Assembly: GCA_051294375.1 (NCBI GenBank)
Contig: CM119263.1
Coordinates: 7,444,640 to 7,508,639, forward strand
Source: Paraspadella gotoi
Lineage: Eukaryota; Chaetognatha
DNA length: 64,000 nucleotides
Reading direction: 5' to 3'
Numbering within the stretch: the first letter of the stretch is position 1; each line of letters opens with the position of its first letter. Positions 37,194 through 50,672 of this stretch are shown here, one piece after another. The position numbers and the translations under genes were made by a program. Below the pieces are notes generated by a model. That model saw only the letters and a program-made list of their open reading frames with translations, was not told where the DNA came from and did not search any database.

Positions 37194-37342
37194 AAGGGAA
37201 TGCGAGAAAGAGGGGAGAGAAAAGAGAGGGAAGAGGTGGCGAGGGAGTGCTAAGGGAATGCGAGAAAGAGGGGAGAGAAAAGAGAGGGAAGAGGTGGCGA
37301 GGGTGTGCTAAGGGAATGCGAGAAAGAGGGGAGAGAAAAGAG
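37194..37342. repeat. 58-bp minisatellite, 2.6 units
   Basis: Units start AAGGGAATGCGAGAAAGAGG at 37194, 37252 and 37310. The first two are almost identical. It lies at the outer boundary of the palindrome. Confidence 0.92.
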
Positions 37343-38113
37343 TCGTTGGGTGTTAAGGGCAAAGGGAGTGTTGCATGAAAGAGCGCGTGGTAAAGAGACG
37401 GCAATGAAGGGGATTCAGGGCCAAAGGGAGTGGTACGAGAGTGAAGGGGCCGATGCTAGGACCGGGGTGACGTTAAGTGTTGCAAAAAAGACGCGGGGGT
37501 TTTGGTTCTTCGGCGGTCAAGAGGATTTTTTATTCATTTTCGAGTGGGCCCGGTTTTTTTTCGTTGCATGGTAAAACGGTTTTTGAGATGGGGCTGACGG
37601 AATGGGGAGATGAGGGCGAGGTGGTCCGAGAGAAGAGGTGATCCCGGCGATAGTGCGAGTTGGGTCAGAAAGCTGAGTGGGGGGGCCGCCGCAGGACGCT
37701 GCAGGACGCCGCGGGGGCCAGGCTCAGTTTATAACTTTGAACCGTCGAGAGTCATAAATCTGGAATCGAGGGCGAAAAACGATTCGGAAAATAAATTCGG
37801 GTTCGGAGAAATATTTATCTCGTTCAGGAATCTTGGACCAAAAATAATATTTCGTTTAAAGATTTGAAGAAAAACCGCCAGAATCGCAACAACGTTTTTT
37901 CGTCAAATTTTTATTATTAAAAACACCCGCAAAACTGCGGCACGGTTTAGTTTTAAAACTAAACTAACTAAACTTTATTCCATTATAAAATCCGAGCTTT
38001 TTGACTAAATTGACTCAGTTCGATCCATTTGAATCAAAACTGACCATTTTCGTCGATCAGGCTGATTTAGCTTGATTATATTTTTATTTTATGGAAACTT
38101 GAAACTGCGAATC

Positions 38114-38360
38114 AAGCAGATTGCTTTCAACCTTTCCAAGATTTCAGTACAAATGGACTTTTTAAGCCTCAAGTCTTATGATTTTCCTATAAAATTTCAT
38201 ATTTAAAGCACACTGCTTTGAACGCTGCCTCAATTCTATCGAAACTCACCCTAGCATACAAGCAGAGTGCCTTGGATCCTGCCTCGATTCCATCAAAAAA
38301 CTGACCCTTGCAACCGAGCAGACTTCTTTCGACCCTGGCTCGATTCAGGGCTTCCACCAT
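38114..38360. repeat. Degenerate ~55-bp repeat, about four units
   Basis: The motif AAGCAGANTGCTTT or a close form recurs at 38114, 38206, 38260 and 38316, followed each time by a CTGCCTCGATTCCATC-like segment except in the first. Spacing is 92, 54 and 56 bases. The level of decay suggests an old array. Confidence 0.7.
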
Positions 38361-38450
38361 ATTTGATTTGAAGCGCGTGGGAGAGACTCGCCTTCGAAGG
38401 CCGTCGGTTATGTTGGACATTAAACAACGAAATTGAGGTTCGACCGATGA

Positions 38451-38455
<5 letters not shown>

Positions 38456-38546
<91 letters not shown>
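38456..38546. repeat. (CT)45 microsatellite
   Basis: Uninterrupted CT run of about 91 bases. Confidence 0.96.
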
Positions 38547-38549
<3 letters not shown>

Positions 38550-39320
38550 TCAGATTCTAAGTTTGTTTTGAAGAGGCGCGACGCCGAGATTGAGGCCCAT
38601 CGTCAAACGCTCCAACTGACTTTCATTTCAGCGTCAAAATATGATTAGAAAAATCATGCATAAACGATGCGCCTCGTTGGCCTCGGTTGGTCGCTTAGTC
38701 GTTCGGTAAATCTTTTCTCCTCTTATCATTACTAATCTTCTTGTTTTTGTTTTGTTTACTCCTTCAAATTCTGTTTAATATGACACAACCGATTCTGATT
38801 TGTTGCATTGTTGTTAAGCTGTTTTTTTCTGCTTTTATTATCAGCTACGCAGCTGTTGTTTTTTTCGTTGACGTCGTGGTCGACCTTGAAGTCGATGAAG
38901 GACCCGAATGAAAAGTGAAAACGAGCAAAACAAATGCGCAAAAAAAAAGTCAAAAGGGTTATTTTGACAGAAGAGAAGAATCAATATTTCGAGCGTTCAC
39001 CTTTGGAATTAGATAAATAAATAATTATGACCTCATTCAAAATTGATTCAATCTTTATTCAGAATTCATTCCGACTTTATTAAAATCTAATTCAGTCTCA
39101 CGTAATTCTGTTTATATTTAACGAGAATCTGACTTAATTCCGGCCTGAGATACACTTGATTTAGGCATATTTATCATTTTTTAAAATTAAAACTTGATTC
39201 AGATTTAAAAATAACTCAAACGTCCACGTCTCTTTGTTTCGATAACTGGAATCTTATTTCTCGTTATGATAATGGAAATGATACGAAGCGTGAGACGTCG
39301 GAGGCGAAGAGTCGATTCGG
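38547..39320. other. Intergenic; no gene recognised
   Basis: Mixed, then AT-rich sequence. Frames are short and lack domain-like composition. Confidence 0.55.
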
Positions 39321-39322
39321 GA

Positions 39323-39365
39323 GATCACGTGATTTGGTGATCGCGTGATTTTGTTGATCACGTGA
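39323..39365. promoter_or_regulatory. Tandem GATCRCGTGA array (E-boxes)
   Basis: GATCACGTGA, GATCGCGTGA and GATCACGTGA begin at 39323, 39339 and 39356, so the palindromic core recurs every 16-17 bases. Two of the three are intact CACGTG. Confidence 0.4.
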
Positions 39366-39426
39366 CGGAAATAAGAAACTAAGATTTCTTTTTCGTCCGG
39401 TTGAATAGAAAGAAGAGAAATAGGGG

Positions 39427-39429
<3 letters not shown>

Positions 39430-39466
<37 letters not shown>
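39430..39466. repeat. (GA)n microsatellite
   Basis: GA run following a G run. Confidence 0.93.
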
Positions 39467-39470
<4 letters not shown>

Positions 39471-39842
39471 AAAAAGGTTATAAAGGGAAAGAGAGTGAGA
39501 GGGAGAAAGTTGCAACATTTAGTGACACGTCTCTCTATTAGATGGACTGCAATTTCGATTTCGTTTCGGTCCGGGCGGCGGCGGGGGCGGCTGCGGAGGC
39601 GGCGTCGGCAAAAAGCCTTGAAAAAGGTCATTTTGAATCAGCGCCTTATGTCGACCGTAAAGGGTGGAATTGAAAAGGGGAGAAAGTGAATTGAGATAGA
39701 GAGGAATGAACGAGAGGGAAGAATGGAAAAGGTGAGAGGAAGGAAAGAAAGAATCGAGAATAAAGTAAAAGGAATATGGAGTTTTGATAAAGAGATAGGA
39801 TAGAGGAACAGATCTGGTTGCAACGGAACAATGTTAACGGAG

Positions 39843-39846
<4 letters not shown>

Positions 39847-39886
<40 letters not shown>

Positions 39887-39902
39887 AAGAGAGAGAGAGA
39901 AG

Positions 39903-39934
<32 letters not shown>
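39847..39934. repeat. (GA)n microsatellite, interrupted
   Basis: GA with GAAG and GGA breaks. Confidence 0.92.
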
Positions 39935-40883
39935 CAAGAAACACCAAGAAAGGCGAATCGGATGAAGAAAAAAAGTTTCTCAAAATCTTTTTTGGCAAAA
40001 GAAAAAAAAATACAACGTAGACAAAATTTTGGGAAGTTTGTATCGGAAGAATAATTTTTCTTCCGGGGACCCGAACTAAATTTATTTTCCGATTTTTTTG
40101 TTATTTTTCTTACAATATTTTTTTTTTTGGTAATCACGGGATATATTGGTTGCTTTCCTCCCCGGCGACGGCAGCGACGCCGGCAAAAGCTTCGCCAACC
40201 GCGCCTCCGCTTCGTCGCAGCGGCGACGGTGGAAGCAGCAGCCGACGACCTCTGAACTCTCCTTAGAAAATTCCGTTTGAATTTTCATCTTGATTCGTTG
40301 CAGCCGCCTCCGCCGCAGCCGACGCCGCCGCCGACGCCGCTTTCAGACTTTTTCCATTTTCCTGGCGAAAGGATATACCTTTTTTTTTTCTATTTTCAAG
40401 GGGGCGGGTGGAGTCGGGGTAGAATTTTCCAAGGGAAGGGATTCGAGAAATATAAATTTCTTTCTTTTCCGTATATAAATGCCTTTCCTTTTACTTTCGC
40501 CTCCCCCCCCTCCACTTCGGCCTCCCCCCTCTACTGGACGGCAATTTCGCTTTCATAAAACTAAAAATATTTCCTAAAAAAAATAAAATTGAGTTCGAAT
40601 ATAATTTTCATTCGGTCTTTTTGGTTTATTTTTTATGTTTTTATATTTTTATACAGAAAGTTTTGAATGTTTCTTTTGAATTAGACTTTAGACAATTGAA
40701 TGAATGTGAGAGACATCGCACCTCCACCAGACGACGCTGATGTCCAGAAACTTGCAATGGGCACCGATTCTCTTTCTTAAAAACACCAATGCCCGCCCAG
40801 CCCTCCTCCCTTTCTAACATTTCAGAAGCCTCAAACTCTTTTCCGCTTTTTCTATGGAACCAAATTATTTCTCAATATCGGAA

Positions 40884-41012
<129 letters not shown>

Positions 41013-41680
41013 GATCCAAATTTGTCTTGATTTCGATTTTGTTCGCAGCCGCAGCCGGCGAAAAACGAAGACGGCAGCAGCTGCAGCGGCCGCGGCTCCG
41101 ATTTCCGGTCAAGTCGAAACTCACTTTCCATTTCGAAATCCCTAGCACCCCCTTTCCTCCCCCCTCTTTCGAACTTACATATCATTCATAAGGTTTAAGA
41201 CTCGAAAGAAAAAAAAAGAACCTTTTTCGATTTCTCAACTTTTTTTTCGCTTTGAAAGAATTTTTTTTTCTTTTTCGAGATGGAATTTCATCTGACCCTT
41301 TGATCTCCGGTGAAAAGGGGCGACGGTTCCATCCGGCCCTGCCCCCTTCCCGTTCAGTCCTGCCCCTACTCGCCATGCGATCCCTTCACATCACCCCAAA
41401 AGCCATAAATGGTCGTGACTCTATCCCGTCTCACTTACCCCCGCTCTCAAACTGAACCTTGGACTTGAAACGGAAATTATAATTCTCCCCGAAAAAGAAA
41501 AAAAATCATTTTCTTTTTTTTCCATCATTTTTCAGAGATTTTTTTTCTTCAAGACCGATTTTCCTTTTTTGACCAATTCCTCTTATTTCTATAAACATTT
41601 TTTCCCTACTTTTCTAAATAGTATAAAAAATCCAATCATTTTGCCAAACACTAGCGACTTTCTTAGATTTGCTATTCTTT

Positions 41681-41847
41681 TCTCTCTCTCTCTCTCTCTC
41701 TCTNNNNNNNNNNNNNNNNNNNNNNNNNNNNNNNNNNNNNNNNNNNNNNNNNNNNNNNNNNNNNNNNNNNNNNNNNNNNNNNNNNNNNNNNNNNNNNNNN
41801 NNNNNNNNNNNNNNNNNNNNNNNNNNNNNTCTCTCTCTCTCTCTCTC
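41681..41847. repeat. (CT)n tract interrupted by a 126-N gap
   Basis: CT repeats lie on both sides of the N run at 41704-41829, so the gap is almost certainly more CT repeat. The real tract length is unknown. Confidence 0.9.
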
Positions 41848-42116
41848 CTGATCTACCGTACCGTTCTTTTACTCTATTGTTGTCTATATTTTTTTTTCTC
41901 TTCGCTACTATTTTCGTATTTCGACCCCAAATCTTGTCCCTTTCCTTTCCTCTCTCCCTGACCTCCCTTTCCTTTTTCCCTGACCTCCCTTTCCTTTTTC
42001 CCTCCTCTCTTTTCTCCTCTCATTTTTTTAAGCAAACTTCCGTTGCTCTTCTCTGTAATGACCCTAAAAAAATTGTACGCAGGAGATAGCTTCTTCTATC
42101 TGAGAGACACGCAAAC

Positions 42117-43860
<1,744 letters not shown>

Positions 43861-44339
43861 AAATGTTTAATTCAAAGTCTCGAATCTGCGAATCGAGAAG
43901 CGAAAATTCACTGCAGTCGATGTCATCCTTTCCTTTACTTTTAAAAGTCTTATTCCTTTTTAATCTTTTGATTCTTTCATATCATAATTTTTTAAAACAA
44001 GTTCATCTTGTAAATAATGTAAAAAAAAATCTTTCTTATCGATATCATCTTTCATGTTCCTCAACTTCTTTCCTTTATCTTATCTCCTGGTTGAGACGTT
44101 TATTAGTGTGGACCATTTTTGGTATTTTTCTTTTTCTACTTTTTATCTGTTATTTATATCTAATACTGAGAGAATGGTCTTTTCATACAATTGAAACATT
44201 ATTTGAAATATTAAACCACTTCATGGATAGGGAAGCCAGGTACTCTGGGAGTGAATAAACGAGACTGTGAGAGAGTCTTGATTAAAATCTTGCAGGGACC
44301 TGCTGTGTCATTTTCTTGTAAGGGTGATGGAGGCCTTAA

Positions 44340-44430
44340 ACCAACAAAGCCTGTCCAAAGTCAAGGGCAAGATAACTTATTTATTAAATGAATGGATAAT
44401 TTTTATATTGGTTGTACCAATTTCATAGAA
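44340..44430 (+). repeat. Short dispersed repeat, copy A
   Basis: Shares an ordered series with 46300-46395: CCTGTCCAAAGTC, GCAAGATA, ACTTTATT or ACTTATTTATT, AAATGAATGG or AAATAAATGG, then ATTGGTTGTACC and ATTTCAT. Roughly 80 percent alike by eye. An AT run follows. Confidence 0.7.
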
Positions 44431-45187
44431 TATATATATTTATATATATATCATCATATCATCTCAAAATCATTTGTTCCATTTCTAATTTTCTAATTTC
44501 CTTAACACCTCATCCTCTTTGCTAATCACCTCCACCTTTTTTCCATCCCTTCTTCACCCACTCCTACCTAACCAATCTTTTTTCAGTTGTTGATGCTATT
44601 TTCTCACTGGAATATTTTCTGATTTTCGCTTCCTTAAAAAAATGGGTTTTGGTCTCTGGATTTTGATGTGGTTTTAGTTCCCTGCGGCTGCGGCGGACGG
44701 CGGTGGACGGCGGCGGAAGCGGCGGAATCTTGAACGCGTCTTCAAAGCGTATCGCATCAAATTTTCATGGTGTTGGGTGGAATCGGCATCGGCGTCTGCG
44801 GCGTCACACGCTGATTGCTGAAGTGGATGCTGCAAAATCATTGATGCCACGAACACTAGAGATTGATCCAGGACGAGAATTCAGTTTTCTACAACGATAA
44901 ATTAATTGATTAATTAATTAACTAAGTAATCAAATAAACAACTTCCCCTGGTTTAAAAAATTCACTTTTTAAGATCTTTCTAATAATCAAATCAGCAGGC
45001 CTTGTGGCTACAGGATTTAGAGATTGAAATCCATTTCTCAAACATTGATACAGTTTTCTTCAGCTAATCTATTCAAAGGGCGTCGTGGAACCTCACATTC
45101 AAAATTATATTTTTAGAATCAAAACGCGAGCGCGACATCTCTTTTCTCGATCACCGCCTTTAAATTCTCGCGCCTTTTCTTCTTTCC

Positions 45188-45198
45188 GCCGCCATCTT
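45188..45198 (-). promoter_or_regulatory. Perfect YY1-type motif in a CpG-rich patch
   Basis: The - strand reads AAGATGGCGGC, the classic YY1 (Pho-related) site, within a CG-rich stretch from about 45125 to 45205. In animal promoters this motif typically sits just downstream of the start site in the direction of transcription, which would point transcription leftward. Confidence 0.3.
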
Positions 45199-45299
45199 TG
45201 ATTCTAACTCCGTCCTTTATTCAACCGCTGTCTCTTATTCGCCCGACAAAAAAAAAATCAAGATTATCTTCCTTTTTTTTTCCTGAGGCGATAGCGACG

Positions 45300-45551
45300 A
45301 TGGCGTCGTTGGCGGCGGCGGCGACGTCGGCGGCGGCGGCGGCGGCGCCGGCGATTGCCAGAATGGGGGAGTCGGCGAGTTCGAGGCGGCGTCAACGGCG
45401 TCAGAGGCATCAGCGGCGTCGGTCGAAGCCGAACCGGCGACGCCGAGATATTTTTTCAATTTTCCGCTCGACTGTTTACGGCTCTGGAGAAGCGGCGGCG
45501 GCTTCGGCGGCGGCGGCGGCGGTGGCGGCGCTTTTTTATGAGATTTTCTAA
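45300..45551 (+). CDS. Possible Ala-rich coding exon (unrecognised, weak)
   Basis: ATG in a good eukaryotic start context (GCGACGATGG) opens 83 residues: an Ala-rich N-terminus (MASLAAAATSAAAAAAPA), a central Arg/Gln-rich basic stretch, then a second Ala-rich block. I recognise no domain. Composition follows GGC/GCG triplets, and other frames are open across the same bases, so chance is the default. The nearby YY1-type motif and CpG richness are the only reasons to keep it. Confidence 0.12.
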   Translation: MASLAAAATSAAAAAAPAIARMGESASSRRRQRRQRHQRRRSKPNRRRRDIFSIFRSTVYGSGEAAAASAAAAAVAALFYEIF

Positions 45552-46096
45552 ACAAAGAAAACAAGTTTTGGCCAGGGGCGTCGCGCGTTGTTTTGGTGAT
45601 GGATTTTTTGTTTACATAATTTTTAACTCCGCTTTGGCTTCGCTTATTCTCGACTTCTCTCCCTTCCCTTTTCTCTTTTTTTCGACAATGCAATTATATA
45701 GGTACAATATATATAATAAAAACTAACTATTTACTTGATCAGATGGGATCTAAATCGTAGTTCCAGAATTTCTAACCCTCTACAGTGGTGCCTCTTTCCA
45801 GTTGACTTTTCTTTTCTTTTTAACTGAAACTTGATTGAATCTCGACCGCAAACAGTTTTTCTCTTTTCTGTCCTTTTGTTCGCTTGAATTTTTTACGAAT
45901 CGATAAAGAAAAAAAAAAGAAAACAGACTCCAAAAAAAAAAGGAGAAAAAAAAAATAAAGAGACATTCGTCTGTCCAGACGCATCGATTTCTAGTCCAAC
46001 CTTTTTTCCTCTTCCTCTTCCTCTTCCTGTTACGGTAAACTTACTCGACCGTCACAAGGTTGACTCTCGTGTGACTTAGACCTGTGAACGAATAGA

Positions 46097-46130
46097 CGGT
46101 CACTGACCTGCATGGACGGATTAAAGGTCA
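46097..46130. promoter_or_regulatory. IR1 ecdysone-response-type element plus AGGTCA monomer
   Basis: CGGTCACTGACCT at 46097-46109 is GGTCA and TGACC around one base, the IR1 palindrome bound by EcR/USP (consensus RGGTCA-N-TGACCY; only the first base differs). An extended single half-site, TTAAAGGTCA, follows at 46121-46130, the form preferred by monomeric receptors of the E75/HR3/FTZ-F1 type. Motif evidence only. Confidence 0.35.
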
Positions 46131-46269
46131 CCAGGCAGCAATTATTCGATGTCACAGCAGGTGAATGCGTCTTTAGTTCTGTTACTACGTACACTACGTC
46201 GTACAGGAACAACAGTTAAATAATTTTTAAATATTCTTAAAAGATTTTGAAACAAGTTCCGTCAAGAAC

Positions 46270-46292
46270 ATGGCCATTGGCCATTGGCCATA
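46270..46292. promoter_or_regulatory. Two reverse CCAAT boxes in a GGCCATT repeat
   Basis: ATGGCCATTGGCCATTGGCC is a 7-base tandem repeat that contains ATTGG twice, i.e. CCAAT twice on the - strand, only 7 bases apart. That is too close for two NF-Y trimers at once, so it may be only a short repeat. Confidence 0.35.
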
Positions 46293-46299
46293 GCATGTT

Positions 46300-46395
46300 G
46301 AATATTTGTTGAATACCCTGTCCAAAGTCGGGCGCAAGATACTTTATTTTTTAAATAAATGGAGACTTTTAAATTGGTTGTACCTATTTCATTCC
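46300..46395 (+). repeat. Short dispersed repeat, copy B
   Basis: Partner of 44340-44430 in the same orientation (see that entry). Confidence 0.7.
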
Positions 46396-47570
46396 ATTTC
46401 TTCAATTCCTCTTTAAAATTAATGTAAGATTATTGTTCCTTAAATTTTCATTCCAATTTCATAAAACGTCAGCAGATTTTTATTGGTTCCTTATTTAATT
46501 TTCTTTTCTATAATATTCTACTTTTTTGGGCACTTTTTTCGGCCACTATTTAATTTTCCTTCTAAAGAATTTCTCACTTGTTCCACTCAAATCGAATTCA
46601 TCCTCTTTTTTACCTCACTTATCTTTTATACATCCCTCAAAAATTATTCAACTCAAAACTAGCATTTCCACTCTGATTATACCATAATTCCTTTATTCCA
46701 CCCTTCTCCAACTCCTATTATAATCCAACCACTCCTTCAACTGCTTCTTCCACTCCTGACCCTTCTTTCTACCAAAAAAGACGGCCTCAGGCATTTTGCC
46801 CATTTTCCAAACGAGGACATTCAAAAGTCCGCTACCGATTTCCTCAGTAACTGTAACAAATTTTATTCCTGGAAAACGTTACAATTTCTTTCTGAGAATA
46901 AAATAAAATCCTGAGGTCCGGGTCGAAACCTTTTTCTCTTCTCTCTCTCTCTTCTCTCTCTCTCCCTCTCCTCTCTCTCTCTCTCTCTCTTCCCCTGCGC
47001 TTTTTGTCTTTTTTTGTGCTTCTCTAGAAATTGGAATTGGGATTTGAGTTTTTGAAGGACATGGAGAACATTTGTCCATTAGTAACCTTGGGAGGAAATT
47101 CTCCTTCTTTGCCGTAAAAACGTGACGACAGAATGAAAGTTTATTGTACACATATAAAGTCTTATACACGTGTATATTAGAAGCTTTTGGTCATTTTTGC
47201 AGCGAAAGTTCACCAATATTTTGTATAATCAACTTCGCAATTCATAGTTTTATCTTACAAAGCTTAACTTATCCCAATGCTGCTAAAAAGATACGTTCAG
47301 TATCGTTCTAAAGATTAAAAAATGAATATCAAACTCGTGATGTCCCATAGCCGGCGCCTTTGGTCGCCTATGAACGTCGATGCTACAACTCTAATCCGAT
47401 TATGGAACAAAAACTTTTTTTTTTCGAACGAAACCGTTGTTGTTGCCGAAAGGCACGCGCGTGCGCACAAAAAAAAATGGACGAGAGACGTCATCTTCGC
47501 GCGACGCGGTTTCGGCTTTTTGACCCTGTCGGGTTTTCGTCGGCTTCTAAAAAAAAAAGATAAAAAAAAA

Positions 47571-47595
47571 NNNNNNNNNNNNNNNNNNNNNNNNN
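47571..47595. other. Scaffold gap, 25 N
   Basis: Placeholder-length gap flanked on both sides by A runs, so the break is at a homopolymer. Confidence 0.98.
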
Positions 47596-47947
47596 AAAAA
47601 TACAAGTCGGCCTCGATATAATCTAATAGACGGAAACCATTTTTTTGTTTTCCAGTTTCTGCTCTATTTTTTTTCTGGGGGGGGCTGGGTTTTTCGAGGT
47701 TTTTTTTGGTGGTCTTTCGTTTTAAATTTTTTTTAGCCAGTTGAGACTTACGTAAAAACATTCGAAAGTGTTAAAAAAGCGGCTAAAAGACGTCGAGATT
47801 AGATAATAGAATCATATAAAACTTTCCTCTAATGGATAGAAAACCTTTTTTTTTATATTCCTTTTTTGACTGAAGCGGTTATTAACCCTTTTGTCTTTTT
47901 TTTTATTGACCGAAAAAAAAAGTTGACTCGGTTTTAATGTCTTCATA

Positions 47948-47995
<48 letters not shown>

Positions 47996-48625
47996 ATTCT
48001 CTCTCTCCTTTTCTCCAGAAAAAAAAAATACAGCGCTCTCTCTGTTCTCTGTCGTCTTCCTCTCTCTTATCTTCCATTTTGGCAACCCCCATTCAATTTC
48101 GCCAATTTGGAGAGCGAGAGAAAGAGATAGAACATTTTTTTTATATATAAGACGAACGCGAAAATCTGAGAATTGGAAAACCTAATTTTTTTTTCTCTTT
48201 CTCTCTCTCTTTCTCTCGCGCCATATTTCCTTCCGTGGTTGCCGCCGCCGACGCGATAGCCTTACACTGCCGGTACTGCGGTGTCTCCGGTGCAGAGCCG
48301 CTTCACTTTAACCCTTTTTTGGCCTCGATTTCGCCTCGAAAATCTCTTTTCCCTTGAAGGCGTGATTTCAGTGGCACCGAGTCGCAAGGGGTTAAGGAGG
48401 GGGGTGAGTTGGGAAGGGGGTATGGAACGAAACGGGGGACGGGGGACGCTGCGCGACACGGAAATTGGGAGGAAGGGGGGAAAGGGGGGTGGCGAACTCA
48501 TCCCCGTTGGTGGTTGGTACGATGGATTTACTTGGAATCGACGGTTGGAGGAAAATTGTTCCGAGTTGGGGCGGCTCGAGCGTTTAATGGAAACTCTCTC
48601 TCGGTTCCGGAGAGAGAGGGGAAGA

Positions 48626-48677
<52 letters not shown>

Positions 48678-49900
48678 AGGGTCAAAGGGCGATAAAATTA
48701 CGCGGCTTTGGACTCGATTTGTAAGAAGCGTTAAAAAATAGGGTTGGACCGTTGGAATTCCCCACTTATCAATCCAACTCGTATCGCTGGTTCCTCGTCA
48801 TCAATTATCAAATTGAGGCCCACAAATAACCCAAACAACCACAGTCAACCATACAAAATGATATTGATATCACATTTGAGTTAAAGAAAGGATTTTTCTC
48901 AAACTTACCCGATCTTGGCATTCGATTGTTCGTATAACTGGAAGTGGATAATATGATATTTGAGTTGAATTCCTACGTCTTTTCAAAACGACATACTGAC
49001 AGAACTCTGTACGGGATGCATCCGGACACCTTGCTACGACGCCGGACTCTCTGTACGAGTGATCCTCGCGCGAGGTCATCTTCTTTCCCCTTTCGATTTT
49101 TATGGTTCAACTCTGCTGAGACACATCACGTGATTCGACGTCACGCATCACGTTGATCTCGTTAAAAAAAACTTACCCTTTCACAAAGCGATCCACTCCT
49201 CACCTCACCAACTTTGTCTCTTACGCCACGCGGAATTTTTAGTAACATGCCACTCGTATTCTCTTTTAACCTCTCTTCTAGCGGAACTCTACACTCTTTG
49301 AATACCAACGCTTTCCCCTCTGTGCATGCCCTTACCATCCCCAACCGATCCTATTCTCCTTAATTCCCCTACCTACCCTTCTTCCCGAATCACCCCATAA
49401 CTCCGGAGCCGAAATAAATAAAAAACTCTCTCGCCGAAAATTCCTTCGGAAAAAAAAAAAAAGTCCCACTTTTTCCTTCGGACTTTCGGGTGAACTAAAG
49501 CATCGGCGGCGGCGCGGCCGGCGGAGGCGGTGCGCGCCAGTGACAAAAGCAGCGACAGCGTCGGCGCCGCCTGGAAAAAAAAGTAGATCTCGAATTAAAA
49601 CCGTGCTTGGATTCAGCGGTGATAATCTTGGACGACGGTGTAAATAGGTGGGTTAGAGTGAGCGGTTCAGTTTTTAAGCGTCTCTCCACCGAAGATTGTG
49701 ATATTTTCTCTTTTTTTTTTTGTACGTTTTTTTTTTGCCGCTGTTCATTCACTTTATCTTCTCAAAAACTTTTCTTTTTTCCTTCCTTTTTCCAACTTGA
49801 ATTTGTACTTTTATTTTTTCATGCTTTTATATTGAAGGAAAAAATGAGATACGCAGAAAATATCTTCGCGTCGACCACCGGGGTTTTAAAATAAAGGCTG

Positions 49901-49920
49901 TGACCCGCGACGTGGGGTCA
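49901..49920. promoter_or_regulatory. Everted repeat ER8 of GGGTCA
   Basis: TGACCC, eight bases, GGGTCA: an everted pair of nuclear-receptor half-sites. The second duplication copy keeps it unchanged at 59289-59308, including the eight-base spacer, while neighbouring bases have indels. Confidence 0.3.
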
Positions 49921-50546
49921 AAGCTGTGAGGACCGGGTGAGGTTAGGGAGTGGATGAAGGAGTGGATGTGAAGGTCTTTTCGACTTTGGAATCGGAAAAG
50001 TAGAAGCAGTGGAGAAAAGGGAGAGCCTAAGACGGAATAAAGTAGGAAAGAGAGGGGGGAAAATAGGGTTTAAACTTTTAAAGAGGGAAGAGGGATGTGA
50101 GTATGACTGAAGGGAGATCTTAAAAATTACAAAGTAAAGAATCGAACGCGATAAAAGTAAAAAGGGGTAGGACTCACGCGAGAATCACCGAGGCCTTAAT
50201 ATTAATGAGGAACAGAAAATAATCACTCGAAAAAATGCAATCCGGTCGAAAGAACGTTTTGAACTTTGTAGAAATCGGTCGCTTACGTTTTAATAATAAT
50301 AATTCCTTATCAAAAAATCAACAATTCATTTTCCACCGGATGAGAACTTAAAATGAAAATCAACTGAACTTATAATTCTTTTAAATAATTCACTTCAATT
50401 ATTATCTCTATCACAATCGCTTCGCCACTTTTCTTTTCTCGCCGATCAGCCTCGCTTCGCACGATCAGGTTAGAAGGTCGACCGAGCGGCGATACTCTTC
50501 GGCGCGGCGGAGTCGTGGGTATCACCGAAGTCGCCGCTGAAAACAG

Positions 50547-50672
50547 AGACTGTATTCAATGCTGATGCAAATGCAAGACTGTATTCGATGCTGATTCCAA
50601 ATGCAGTGACAGTCGTCGCTAACGAAGCCATATGCAGTGACTGTTTTTAATGTCGAGGCATGTTTTTGATGC
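50547..50672. repeat. 31-bp degenerate minisatellite, about four units
   Basis: Units begin GACTGTATTCAATGCTGATG or variants and end in ATGCA(A/G). The first two units are close and the later ones decayed. The period is clearer in the second duplication copy at 59918-60040, where three successive 31-base units can be read. Confidence 0.75.

Noticed and set aside
46030-46212. 60-residue - strand frame over the hormone-response-like motifs
   Set aside because: Short, no recognisable domain and no splice sites of note. The region is more interesting as a motif cluster.
49162-49344. 60-residue - strand frame with ordinary composition in the large duplication
   Set aside because: The matching stretch of the second copy (about 58560-58740) has several one-base indels that destroy the frame. 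No homologous family is recognised.
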